A DNA stretch of 64,000 bases, from contig NZ_KB900388.1 of NCBI RefSeq assembly GCF_000378825.1, positions 4,099,901-4,163,900 on the forward strand. The letters run 5' to 3'. The DNA is from Salinispora vitiensis. Lineage in GTDB: Bacteria > Actinomycetota > Actinomycetes > Mycobacteriales > Micromonosporaceae. Made by a program: the position numbers and the translations under genes. Below the pieces are notes generated by a model. That model worked only from the letters and a program-made list of their open reading frames with translations. It was not told the origin of the DNA and did no database searches. Position 1 is the stretch's first letter. The number at the start of each line of letters is the position of its first letter. Below, piece by piece: positions 37,405 through 45,657 of the stretch.

Positions 37405-38352
37405 TCAGGACTGGTCGCGTGCCGACGGGGTGATGGCACGCTGAACGATGTGTTGCGTGAGCATGTCGTCGACGCCGATGAGGCGGAGCTGACGACGCAG
37501 GGAGTCCCGGCTCATCCGCCAGAGGGTCCGGCCTTCCTCGGTGTCGTCGGTGGCACCTTCGTCACCGATCTGCATCGCGAGGGGCGCTGCCTGCTCGATG
37601 ATCTCGCAGATGTCGTCGGCGTAGCCCTCCTGGACCCCGATGCGGAGGGCGTGCAGTCCGTAACTCACATGACGGGACTCGTCCCGGCACATGGCGACGA
37701 AGGAACTCCGCACGCCCTCGAGGAAGGGTGCGTCGCGGAGGGCGTTGACGATGGCGCGCTGCCCGACGAGGGCGAGCATTCCCTCGGTGACCAGGTGGAA
37801 CAGCGCCACCGCCCGCAGCCATCGACGATAGTCACCGGGGTGGTTCAGCAACTCGCGGACCACCTCGGTCTCGAGCACGCTGAGCGTCCGGTGGGTCGGC
37901 GTGACCAGGGCCCACGCTTGGGCGAGCATCATCTTGGGGTCGCGGTCCAGCCCTAGGAGCTCCTCGCCGAGACGCAGCATGAGTCGGGTGTGTCGGGTCT
38001 CGTCGGCGATCTGGGTACCCAGATAGAGGTGGTCCTGCTCCTCGGGCGCACCGGTGAGGATGGGCGCGAGGAGGTCCAGGCCGGTGTATTCGCCGATGAT
38101 GAACGTCGCTATCGATTCGGACAGACTCTCCTTGGCGTCCGAAGGAAGCAGACGGTCGAAGGCTCGCCGGTCCCGCTCGAGCTCCACCGCCTCAGCTGAC
38201 CACTGCTGGCTCTCCCACCGCTCATAGAGCTGCTTCGGCTTGGGCTTTGCCTCTGCCACCAACTCGGCGTGCCGCATGACCTCCGCGGTGGGGACCTTCG
38301 GCAGCAGTCCGAGTGACGCGTGGTCAATAAGTAGTGTGCTCCAGCGTGACAT
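37405..38352 (-). CDS. ferritin-like diiron oxygenase
   Basis: A 315-residue helical protein with two Glu-x-x-His motifs (ADETRH near residue 115 and RDESRH near 225) plus Glu in FIIGEYTG and HLVTEGML. This is the pattern of ribonucleotide-reductase-like diiron oxidases. Related enzymes hydroxylate, desaturate or N-oxidise carrier-bound substrates. It is first in an operon with an ACP and a P450. The 250 bp divergent region upstream carries two copies of the shared motif described separately. Confidence 0.82.
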   Translation of the reverse strand: MSRWSTLLIDHASLGLLPKVPTAEVMRHAELVAEAKPKPKQLYERWESQQWSAEAVELERDRRAFDRLLPSDAKESLSESIATFIIGEYTGLDLLAPILTGAPEEQDHLYLGTQIADETRHTRLMLRLGEELLGLDRDPKMMLAQAWALVTPTHRTLSVLETEVVRELLNHPGDYRRWLRAVALFHLVTEGMLALVGQRAIVNALRDAPFLEGVRSSFVAMCRDESRHVSYGLHALRIGVQEGYADDICEIIEQAAPLAMQIGDEGATDDTEEGRTLWRMSRDSLRRQLRLIGVDDMLTQHIVQRAITPSARDQS

Positions 38353-38406
38353 CGAGTGGCACCTCTGTCCCTGCGCTTGAATAGTCCGTTTTAGCCATGT
38401 GCAACG

Positions 38407-38437
38407 CTTGTCATGCTAGTTGACAGCAATAGTCAAC
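38407..38437 (-). promoter_or_regulatory. CTTGTCATG motif upstream of the diiron oxygenase operon
   Basis: CTTGTCATG (38407-38415) is followed by TTGACA (38420-38425) and GTCAAC (38432-38437), 55 bp upstream of the oxygenase start. Read on the minus strand it gives GTTGACTATTGCTGTCAAC. It shares its elements with four or more other promoter regions of the island. Confidence 0.55.
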
Positions 38438-38508
38438 GCTAGCCGCCCGAAGCACCGCCTTCATGAGTTGGCGTCTGCCTCATGATGCCTCGAAACAGGA
38501 ATGCAGGG

Positions 38509-38549
38509 CAGTCATGACTGTTGACAAGAAGTGTCTTGGCGTGTCAATG
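38509..38549 (+). promoter_or_regulatory. CAGTCATGACTG palindrome and TTGACA upstream of the KS-GNAT-LanKC operon
   Basis: A perfect 12-bp palindrome CAGTCATGACTG (38509-38520) is followed at once by TTGACA (38521-38526), then by TGTCTTGGCGTGTCAATG, which includes a second TGTCAA. The start of KS 5 is 53 bp further on. Probable operator and promoter of the rightward set B operon. Confidence 0.55.
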
Positions 38550-38602
38550 TCTCATCCGAAGTGCCGGTGTCGTGATCATCCGTCCCCAGGAGAGGGGCAC
38601 AT

Positions 38603-39856
38603 GTGAGGCAGTCGGCTTCCAGGCGTCGGGTGGTGATCACAGGAACCGGTGTCATCACCCCGATCGGCCTGAGCGTCTCGGATTTCTGGTCCTCGCTCCT
38701 CGCGGGACGTACTGGCGTGGACGAGATCACCTCCTTCGACGCCAGCCACCTCCCAACCCGGATCGCCGCGGAGGTGCGAGGGTTCAACCACCTCGCCTAC
38801 ATGCCCTACCGGGTCGGTCGCCGGCTGGACAAGTTCGCCCAGTTCGGCCTGGCGGCTGGTCTGCAGGCCGTCGAGGAGGCGAAGCTCGACCTCGACGACG
38901 ACCTGGTGTGGCGTACCGGGGCACTCCTGGGGTCGGCCTACGGACCGGGCCAGTTCATCCAGACCTCGACGCTCGCCATGGCCGCCGGTGGACCCCAGAA
39001 GGTTCCGGCCTACATGGCAGCGGCTGCCTCGAACGACAGCGCGGCGGGTGCGCTCGCGATGCAGCTCGGGCTCCGCGGTCCGTCCGCCGCCGTGTCGACC
39101 GCCTGCGCGACAGGCGCCACCTGCATCGGTGATGCGTTCCGCCAGATCAGACACGGTTACAGCGACGTCATGCTCGCCGGCGGGACCGACTCCACAATCA
39201 CGCCTCTCGACATGGTGTCCGCCTCCAACACGGGCGCGCTCTCCCGCCGCAACGGTGACCCGTCGCGCGCCAGCCGCCCTTTCGACCGGGACCGCGACGG
39301 CTTCGTGATGGGTGCCGGTGCCGGTGTCGTGGTGCTCGAGGAGGCCGAGTTCGCCCGCCGACGCGGTGCACCCATCCTCGCTGAGCTGGCCGGATACGGC
39401 GCCACGACCGACGTGCACCACCCGACTGCGCCCGACCCGACCGGCACCGGCGCCCGTGCTGCCATCCGGGCCGCCCTCGACGACGCGGAGCTGGGTCCCG
39501 ACGACATCGACTACGTCAACGCTCACGGCACCTCCACGGTCATCAACGACCGCTTGGAGACGGCCGTCCTTCGATCCGTCTTCGGCGACCGGGCAACGCG
39601 CATTCCGATCAGCTCGATCAAGTCGATGACCGGTCACATGATCGGCGCGGCCGGGGCAGTGGAACTGATCGCGACCGCCCGGGCTGCCGCCGAAGGGGTC
39701 GTACCGCCGACCGTCAACTGCGACGACCCCGAGGACACCGGCCTGAACTTCGTGCCGCACGAGCCGCAGGAACATCGCGTCCGTGCCGCCATCAGCAACT
39801 CCTTCGGCTTCGGTGGGCACAACGCGGTGCTCGTCGTCCGTCCGTGGGCCCACTAG
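38603..39856 (+). CDS. beta-ketoacyl synthase 5 (FabF-like), catalytically complete
   Basis: A 417-residue KS with Cys in STACATGATC (near residue 168), His in NAHGTSTVIND and His in KSMTGHMIGAA. The end NSFGFGGHN is intact. It looks closer to housekeeping FabF than the other KSs of the window. It leads the operon KS-GNAT-LanKC-precursors, so it may elongate the chain that the second GNAT loads onto peptide B. GTG 38603 follows AGGAGAGGGG. Confidence 0.93.
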   Translation: MRQSASRRRVVITGTGVITPIGLSVSDFWSSLLAGRTGVDEITSFDASHLPTRIAAEVRGFNHLAYMPYRVGRRLDKFAQFGLAAGLQAVEEAKLDLDDDLVWRTGALLGSAYGPGQFIQTSTLAMAAGGPQKVPAYMAAAASNDSAAGALAMQLGLRGPSAAVSTACATGATCIGDAFRQIRHGYSDVMLAGGTDSTITPLDMVSASNTGALSRRNGDPSRASRPFDRDRDGFVMGAGAGVVVLEEAEFARRRGAPILAELAGYGATTDVHHPTAPDPTGTGARAAIRAALDDAELGPDDIDYVNAHGTSTVINDRLETAVLRSVFGDRATRIPISSIKSMTGHMIGAAGAVELIATARAAAEGVVPPTVNCDDPEDTGLNFVPHEPQEHRVRAAISNSFGFGGHNAVLVVRPWAH

Positions 39857-39888
39857 CCGAAGCCGCCGAGGTGAGGGAGACCAGCGCC

Positions 39889-40584
39889 ATGAAGGGCAGA
39901 TTCGTTGCGCTCCGGCGCCCGTACGACGCGGACTTCGAGCTGATCGAGCAGTGGCTCGCCCCCGAATCGATGACCGCGGTGCTGACCACCGACGCCGGCG
40001 GTCTGGTCACCGCCCGGCAGGTACGGGAGCTCAACGAGAGCGGAGCCATGCGTCACTACATGGTGTGGCTCCTCGATGAGGATCGCGCGGTGGGATGCGT
40101 GAATTACAAGCGCAGCGGACCGGCCGGCTGTTTCGAGATCGGCGGCGCCATCGGCGAGGCCGACATCTGGCAACGCGGCTACGGTATCGAGGCGTTCACT
40201 CTTCTGGTCGACCACCTGTTCCACGCCGGGAACGCCCACCGGGTGCAGTTCACCACCGCGATCTACAACCGGCACATCATCAACGCCGTGACGAAGGCGG
40301 CATTCGTCTGCGAAGGCATTCTACGCGAGTACTACTTTCTCGACGGCCGTTGGCACGACGCGGTGCTGTGGTCCGTGCTCCGGGACGAGTTCTACCACGG
40401 TGCCGAGATCGCCGCCCGGATCTCCGACCGATACCGGCTGCCGGACATCATTCCTGAGCGAGACAAGGCTGCCGCCCGGGAGACCCTGGCCCGGTTCCTG
40501 GCCGGTGACCGGGACACCACCTCGATCGGTCAGTTCCTCAACGACCGTCCGGCGGCCGTGGCCGAGCGGGAGCAGGTTCAGTGA
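39889..40584 (+). CDS. GNAT-family acyltransferase, candidate peptide lipidation enzyme (set B)
   Basis: A 231-residue RimL-like GNAT. It has an acyl-donor loop region around EADIWQRGYGIEAFTLLVDHLF and the strand AHRVQFTTAIYN, parallel to the first GNAT at 16.9-17.7 kb. I chose ATG 39889 because GGGAG lies upstream and it begins KGRFVALRRPYDADFEL, like set A. It overlaps the LanKC start by GTGA. A private GNAT for each precursor family implies that each peptide gets its own acyl chain or acceptor recognition. Confidence 0.82.
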   Translation: MKGRFVALRRPYDADFELIEQWLAPESMTAVLTTDAGGLVTARQVRELNESGAMRHYMVWLLDEDRAVGCVNYKRSGPAGCFEIGGAIGEADIWQRGYGIEAFTLLVDHLFHAGNAHRVQFTTAIYNRHIINAVTKAAFVCEGILREYYFLDGRWHDAVLWSVLRDEFYHGAEIAARISDRYRLPDIIPERDKAAARETLARFLAGDRDTTSIGQFLNDRPAAVAEREQVQ

Positions 40585-43202
40585 GGCAGCAGCCGGAGGC
40601 GTACTGCTTGGCCGATCCGGTCTTCTACGACAGCCACAGCCGCTGGGAGGCCGAGTCGTCAGCCTTCGAGGAGACGTTGTCGAGCCCGCCTGACGGGTGG
40701 TACCGCTCGGAGCGGGACGTCTGGATCTGCCTCAACCCCGTCGGGGTGCAGTTGCCGCAGCAGGGCTGGAAGGTCCACGTCTCGGCGCGGCCCGAGAACG
40801 CCTCTCAGGTCCTGCGGACGGTGCATGCCCATTGTCTGCGCAATCGGTTGCCGTTCAAGTTTCTGCGCAGCGCCAACGTGCACCGTGCGCACAACTACAA
40901 GTACGCGTCCCGCACCGCGAGTGGCAAACTGGTGACGATCTATCCGTCGGACGAGGAGACGTTACACGGCGTCCTCACCGACCTCGGCAAGGAGCTCGAG
41001 GGGGAGCCGGGTCCGTACATCCTGACCGACCTCCGCTGGGGCGCCGGCCCACTCTTCGTACGGTACGGCGCGTTCGTGGACCGCTACTGTCTGGACGAGA
41101 ACGGCGAGACGGTCCTCGCCCTGGCCAAACCGGACGGAACGCTCGTCCCCGACAGCCGCAAACCCGTCTTCACCGTCGCGCCCTGGGTCGACACGCCGGC
41201 CTTCCTGGCACCACACCTGGCCGCTCGCAATGCGGGTGACCCCAGCGAGTTCCCGTACCTCATCTCACGCGTTCTGCACTTCTCCAATGCTGGCGGGGTG
41301 TATCTCGCACGTCGTAAGTCGGACAACGTCGAGGTGGTCCTCAAGGAGGCTCGTCCGCACGCGGGTATCGACGGGGCCGGCGAGGATGCGGTGACCCGAC
41401 TGGTGCGGGAACACACCGCACTGAGGCAGCTGGCCGGCGTAGCCGGGGTGCCAGCCGTCTACGACCGCCTCGCGTTGTGGGAGCACGAGTTCCTGGTGCA
41501 GGAGTACCTACCGGGACAGTCCCTCTACAGCTGGCTGGCGATCAACTATCCGCTGACGATGGCGGCTCCCACCGCGGAACAGGTTTCTGACTACACCCGG
41601 CGGGCCCTGGCCATCTTGACGGCGGTGGCCGAGATCATCGAGCGGATTCACGAGCGCGGCCTGGTCTACGGTGACCTACATCCGAACAACATCATGATCA
41701 GCGACGACGATCGCGTCTCCCTGGTCGACTTCGAGCTGGTATGCCCCGCGGAGGCGGACGTCAAGCCCGCGATGGGCTACCCCGGTTTCGTCAGCCGTAC
41801 CGCCCGGGGCCGCGCCCGGGATCTGCACGCCCTGGCCGTCCTCCGGCTCTGGATCTTCCTTCCGCTTGCGTCGACGTTCGAGCTCGACCCGGGGCGGATG
41901 GCCGAACTGGCGCCCATCGCGATGGCGCGTTTCGATCTGCCGGCGCAGTATGCCGCGACCGTCGCAGGTGACCTGACTCCGTCCGCTCCGGCATCGAGGT
42001 CACTCGGTGGTCCGGCGGAGGTCGAGCTCACCGGCCCGGACCCGGACTGGCTGGCGGCGTGCCGATCGATCGCGGCGGGAATCCTCGGGTCAGCCACTCC
42101 AGATCGCTCCGATCGCCTCTTCCCGGGAGACATCGAGCAGTTTCGGTCGGGCGGTGACACGTTCGCCTACGGTGCGGCTGGGATTCTGTGGGCGCTGGAC
42201 AGGACGGGCCACGGGCGCTTTCCGGACCATGAGAAGTGGCTGGTCACCTCCGCCCTGAAGCTCCGCCAGGGCGGGGCTGGCTTCTGCGACGGTCTGAGCG
42301 GCATCGCCTACGTACTCGGGAACTTCGGCCACGAGGACGAGGCGCGGGCGTTGCTCGAACGCACGCGCTCGATGGTCCCCGCGATGCGCGACGTCACTCT
42401 CTTCTCCGGTCTCGCGGGGCTGGGCCTCACCTACCTGCATTTCGCGGCGGTGGACGAAGCCCTTCGTATCGCCGACCGGCTCATCGCCGCTCTCGACGAT
42501 CCGCAGGCCCAGGGCATCGACGCGGTAGCCGGCCAGGCGCGGCAGAGTGCGGGTAGCCGAGCCGGCCTGCTGCGTGGTTGGTCCGGGGTCGGTCTCTACT
42601 TCCTGCACCTGCACGAGCGCACCGGCGACAGTCGCTTCCTCGACCACGCCGTCCAGGCCGTACGACGGGATCTCGCCTCCTGCCGATCCCACGTCGACGG
42701 ATCGCTCCAGGTGGACGGGGACTTCCGGCTCCTGCCGTACCTGGAGATCGGGAGCGCGGGGATCGCACTGGTCGCCGCCGAGATCGATCACCGGCGACCG
42801 GATCCGGCGATGCGGGCCGCGGTTGACGCGCTCAGCCTCGCCTGCATGCCGGAGTTCGTGATTGAACCGCAGCTCTTCAACGGTCGCGCGGGCCTGCTGG
42901 CCACCCTCCGACGACTGTCGCGCAGACATCCCGACAACCACCGATTGAGTACGGCTGTCCGCCGTCACCTGGAGCGACTCGGGTGGCACGCCATCACCTA
43001 CGAAGGCCACCTCGCCTTCCCCGGTGACCAGGGACGGCGTCTCTCGATGGATGTGGCGACGGGCAGCGCGGGGGTGTTGCTCGCACTCGGCGCGGTGCGT
43101 GATCCAGACCTGGGCTTCCTCCCATTTCTGGACCCACCCGCCCCATTGACTCAACCGGTGACATCGTCGGTTGAAAGACCAAACCAACGGGGGGAGGTGT
43201 AA
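40581..43202 (+). CDS. class III lanthipeptide synthetase LanKC (set B)
   Basis: An 873-residue LanKC. The N-terminus EAYCLADPVFYDSHSRWE is similar to set A. The kinase has SNAGGVYLARRKSDNVEVVLK near residue 240, YGDLHPNNIM near 363 and DFE. The C-terminal LanC-like domain has no zinc ligands, as in class III. GTG 40581 overlaps the GNAT stop. It is followed 5 bp later by precursor B1. Its precursors carry a different leader (IVLDLQGLE rather than EILELQGLE), so the two synthetases may be specific to their own sets. Confidence 0.93.
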   Translation: MRQQPEAYCLADPVFYDSHSRWEAESSAFEETLSSPPDGWYRSERDVWICLNPVGVQLPQQGWKVHVSARPENASQVLRTVHAHCLRNRLPFKFLRSANVHRAHNYKYASRTASGKLVTIYPSDEETLHGVLTDLGKELEGEPGPYILTDLRWGAGPLFVRYGAFVDRYCLDENGETVLALAKPDGTLVPDSRKPVFTVAPWVDTPAFLAPHLAARNAGDPSEFPYLISRVLHFSNAGGVYLARRKSDNVEVVLKEARPHAGIDGAGEDAVTRLVREHTALRQLAGVAGVPAVYDRLALWEHEFLVQEYLPGQSLYSWLAINYPLTMAAPTAEQVSDYTRRALAILTAVAEIIERIHERGLVYGDLHPNNIMISDDDRVSLVDFELVCPAEADVKPAMGYPGFVSRTARGRARDLHALAVLRLWIFLPLASTFELDPGRMAELAPIAMARFDLPAQYAATVAGDLTPSAPASRSLGGPAEVELTGPDPDWLAACRSIAAGILGSATPDRSDRLFPGDIEQFRSGGDTFAYGAAGILWALDRTGHGRFPDHEKWLVTSALKLRQGGAGFCDGLSGIAYVLGNFGHEDEARALLERTRSMVPAMRDVTLFSGLAGLGLTYLHFAAVDEALRIADRLIAALDDPQAQGIDAVAGQARQSAGSRAGLLRGWSGVGLYFLHLHERTGDSRFLDHAVQAVRRDLASCRSHVDGSLQVDGDFRLLPYLEIGSAGIALVAAEIDHRRPDPAMRAAVDALSLACMPEFVIEPQLFNGRAGLLATLRRLSRRHPDNHRLSTAVRRHLERLGWHAITYEGHLAFPGDQGRRLSMDVATGSAGVLLALGAVRDPDLGFLPFLDPPAPLTQPVTSSVERPNQRGEV

Positions 43203-43207
43203 ACACC

Positions 43208-43297
43208 ATGTCGATCGTTCTGGACCTCCAGGGTCTCGAGGGCCCGGCTGCGGAGACTGCCGCGCCGGCCAGCACCGTCAGCAACAACTGTTTCTGA
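43208..43297 (+). CDS. class III lanthipeptide precursor B1 (ends in Cys-Phe)
   Basis: A 29-residue peptide. Leader MSIVLDLQGLE has the L-x-L-Q class III motif. The C-terminus is ASTVSNNCF, keeping S-x-x-S-x-x-C but adding a final Phe after the Cys. HFCD decarboxylases act on C-terminal Cys, so this peptide should give labionin rather than avionin unless Phe is first removed. ATG 43208 follows GGGGGGAGG upstream of the LanKC stop, with 5 bp between the genes. Confidence 0.85.
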   Translation: MSIVLDLQGLEGPAAETAAPASTVSNNCF

Positions 43298-43306
43298 GCG
43301 GACCAT

Positions 43307-43320
43307 CGCCCCGCGGGGCG
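43307..43320 (+). repeat. 14-bp palindrome between precursors B1 and B2
   Basis: CGCCCCGCGGGGCG is a perfect inverted repeat in the 63 bp between the two precursor genes. Its loop is very short, so it may act as an RNA processing or stabilising element rather than a terminator. Confidence 0.4.
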
Positions 43321-43360
43321 TGCGTACGCGTCAGTCACGACTGGGAAGGGAGGGTAGTAC

Positions 43361-43447
43361 ATGTCGATCGTCCTGGACCTCCAGGGTCTCGAGGGCCCCG
43401 CTGCGGAAATCGCGGCGCCGGCCAGCACCGTCAGCAACAGCTGCTGA
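43361..43447 (+). CDS. class III lanthipeptide precursor B2
   Basis: A 28-residue peptide with leader MSIVLDLQGLE and C-terminus ASTVSNSC. It has S-x-x-S-x-x-C with Cys as the last residue, the form expected for avionin. It differs from B1 at residue 17 (Ile for Thr), by Ser for Asn before the Cys, and by loss of the final Phe. ATG 43361 follows GGGAAGGGAGGG. Its hairpin-flanked position suggests high messenger levels. Confidence 0.88.
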   Translation: MSIVLDLQGLEGPAAEIAAPASTVSNSC

Positions 43448-43465
43448 CTCTGAGACCGACGTGGC

Positions 43466-43502
43466 GTGCCGGTGTGCCGTGTCCTGCACGGCACACCGGC
43501 AC
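43466..43502 (+). terminator. strong 16-bp hairpin after precursor B2
   Basis: GTGCCGGTGTGCCGTG and CACGGCACACCGGCAC form a perfect 16-bp stem with a TCCTG loop, 18 bp after the B2 stop and 69 bp before the enoyl reductase. This fits a partial terminator that raises precursor message over the downstream gene. Confidence 0.75.
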
Positions 43503-43571
43503 CAATGCCAGGCCCTGTCCCCGCTCACACGCGTGCATTCTGCCGCGTGCGATGGCTATCGAGGAGCAGAC

Positions 43572-44339
43572 ATGTCCGGAATCCTCGCAGGAAAGCAGAT
43601 CCTGGTCACGGGTGTCATCACCGAGAGATCCATCGCGTACGCCGTCGCCCGTCGCGCCCAGTTGGAGGGTGCCACGGTGGTACTCACCGGGTTCGGCAGG
43701 TTGTCGCTTGTGGAGCGGGTCGCCAGGCGGTTGCCACAGCCCGCTCCCGTGGTGGAGCTGGATGTGACGGACACGCCACAGCTCGCCAGCCTCGCCGCCC
43801 GGCTGGATCCGCACGTGGATGGCTTGGACGGCATTCTCCACTCGATCGCCTTCGCACCACAGACGTGCCTCGGCGGCGGCTTTCCCACCGCGCCGTGGGC
43901 CGACGTCTCGACCGCGATGGAGGTGTCGGCTTACTCCCTTGCCGCCCTCGCCGCGGCGTGCCGACCTCTGTTACGTGCCCACGCCAGCATCGTCGGCCTC
44001 GATTTCGACGCCACCAAGGCGTGGCCGGACTACGACTGGATGGGCGTCGCGAAGTCGGCCCTCGAGTCGACGTGTCGATACCTCGCCCGCTATCTGGGGC
44101 CCGAGGGAATCCGGGTCAACCTGGTGGCGGCGGGTCCCCTGCGGACGGTCGCGGCGCTCAGTGTGCCGGACGGCACCGGAATCGAGAGTGACTGGGCCAT
44201 CCGTGCGCCGCTCGGTTGGGACCCGCAGGACCGCGAACCGGTAGCACGCGCCTGCACGGCCCTGTTGTCGGACTGGTTCAGCGCGACGACCGGCGAGATC
44301 CTCCACGTGGACGGCGGCCGGCACGCCGTCGGAGCCTGA
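43572..44339 (+). CDS. enoyl-ACP reductase, InhA/FabI type
   Basis: A 255-residue SDR of the FabI/InhA class. It has the atypical cofactor region VTGVITERSIAYAVARRAQ (Gly with no GxxxGxG), HSIAFAP, catalytic Tyr and Lys in YDWMGVAKSALES, and the late TGEILHVDGG. It reduces trans-2-enoyl-ACP with NAD(P)H, so together with the KR and DH it can make fully saturated segments. ATG 43572 follows GAGGAG. It is the last gene of the set B operon, beyond the precursor hairpin. It could also give resistance to an enoyl-reductase inhibitor. Confidence 0.93.
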   Translation: MSGILAGKQILVTGVITERSIAYAVARRAQLEGATVVLTGFGRLSLVERVARRLPQPAPVVELDVTDTPQLASLAARLDPHVDGLDGILHSIAFAPQTCLGGGFPTAPWADVSTAMEVSAYSLAALAAACRPLLRAHASIVGLDFDATKAWPDYDWMGVAKSALESTCRYLARYLGPEGIRVNLVAAGPLRTVAALSVPDGTGIESDWAIRAPLGWDPQDREPVARACTALLSDWFSATTGEILHVDGGRHAVGA

Positions 44340-44399
44340 CCGCGCCTGACCTGCGTCCCGTGGGCACAGTCGGTCGACGAGAGCTGTGTCGAGCAGGTA

Positions 44400-45657
44400 T
44401 CAGTCCCCGTTCACAGCGATGCGGACGGCCCGCGCCAGCGAGGACGCACGGTGATTCGGGCTCATGCCATGCAGGCGGTTCGTCACGTAGCCGAACGCGA
44501 TACCGGTCTCCGGGTCGGCGTAGCCGAGCGTCCCTCCGTGCCCCGCCATGGCCGAACGTGGACGGTGAACACCACGACAGGCCGGGGTGCGACAGAACGA
44601 ATCCGAGCGCCTGCCGGTTCGGCAGGCGGAGAACCTCGTCCAGGCCGTTGGCCTGCTCAGCCGTGGCCGTCGCGAGGGTGGCGGGAGTGAGGATGCGGTA
44701 CCCGTCCACGTCGCCGACCAGCGCAGCGTAGAACCGGGCCAGCGCCCGGGCTGTGCAGACTCCGTTCATCGCCGGGATCTGCGCGGTCAGCAGATCGGCC
44801 CGGTTGAGATCGACGCGTTCGCCGGCGGTGGGAAAGAGCGCACGCGTCGTGAGCGAGTCAGGATCGGCGTACGCGGTCAGGGCCTTCCGCCACGGCCTGT
44901 GGATCGCGTCGAGGGGAATGGCTGGCCCTCTCATCGCCTCGGGTTCCGTCGTCCAACTGACCCGGGACAACTCGGACTCGGGCAGCCCGAGCCAGAAGTC
45001 CAGCCCGAGAGGCGTGGCTATCTCCTCGGCGAAGTAGGTGCCGACCTCACGCCCGGCCACCCGGCGTACGACCTCGCCCACCAGCCACCCGTACGTGAAG
45101 GCGTGGTAGCCGCTGAGCGTGCCCGGCGTCCAGCACGGTCGTTGAGCGGCGAGTTCGGTCACCACCGGCGCCCAGGCGATGATCTCTTCGAGGGTGGCCC
45201 TGCGGTACAGGACCGGCAGCCCGGCCTGGTGGGAGAGCAGCCATCGCACCGGGATGTGTGCCTTCCCGGCGGCGCCGAACTCCGGCCAGTAGTCGGCGAC
45301 CGGGGCGTCCAGATCGAGCCGGCCCTGTTGCGCCAGCAGGTGGGCACAGGTGGCCACAGCGCCCTTGGTCGCCGAGTAGATCACCTGAAGCGTGTCCGGG
45401 CGCCAGCGAGCCCCGGTCCGGGGATCGCTGATCCCGCCCCACAGGTCGACCACCAGGTTGCCGTGGTGATAGACGCTTACCGCGGCTCCGATGTCGTCGT
45501 ACCGGTCGAAGTTCTGCTCGAACACCTCGCGTACCCGCTCGAATCCGCGGGCCACCTCGCCGTGGCACCGCTGCCGGTCCTCGATCCCAGTGACCGGGAC
45601 CGCCGCTAACGATGGCGTCGAGCAGGCCGCAGCAGCACCGTCGGTCCGGCCTCTCAT
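44400..45657 (-). pseudogene. class C beta-lactamase-like serine hydrolase with a frameshift
   Basis: The N-terminal two thirds is an intact EstB/class C fold with Ser-x-x-Lys in YSATKG and a following YGW motif. After FGHGG the frame changes. In the next frame the expected tail resumes (TLGYADPETGIAFGYVTNRL, then MSPNHRAS) and ends at 44400-44402. Removing one base near 44531-44538 would restore a full protein. The annotated frame instead runs on into a low-complexity Arg-rich tail. It is either a recent pseudogene or a sequencing error. ATG 45657 overlaps the MFS stop. Confidence 0.8.
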
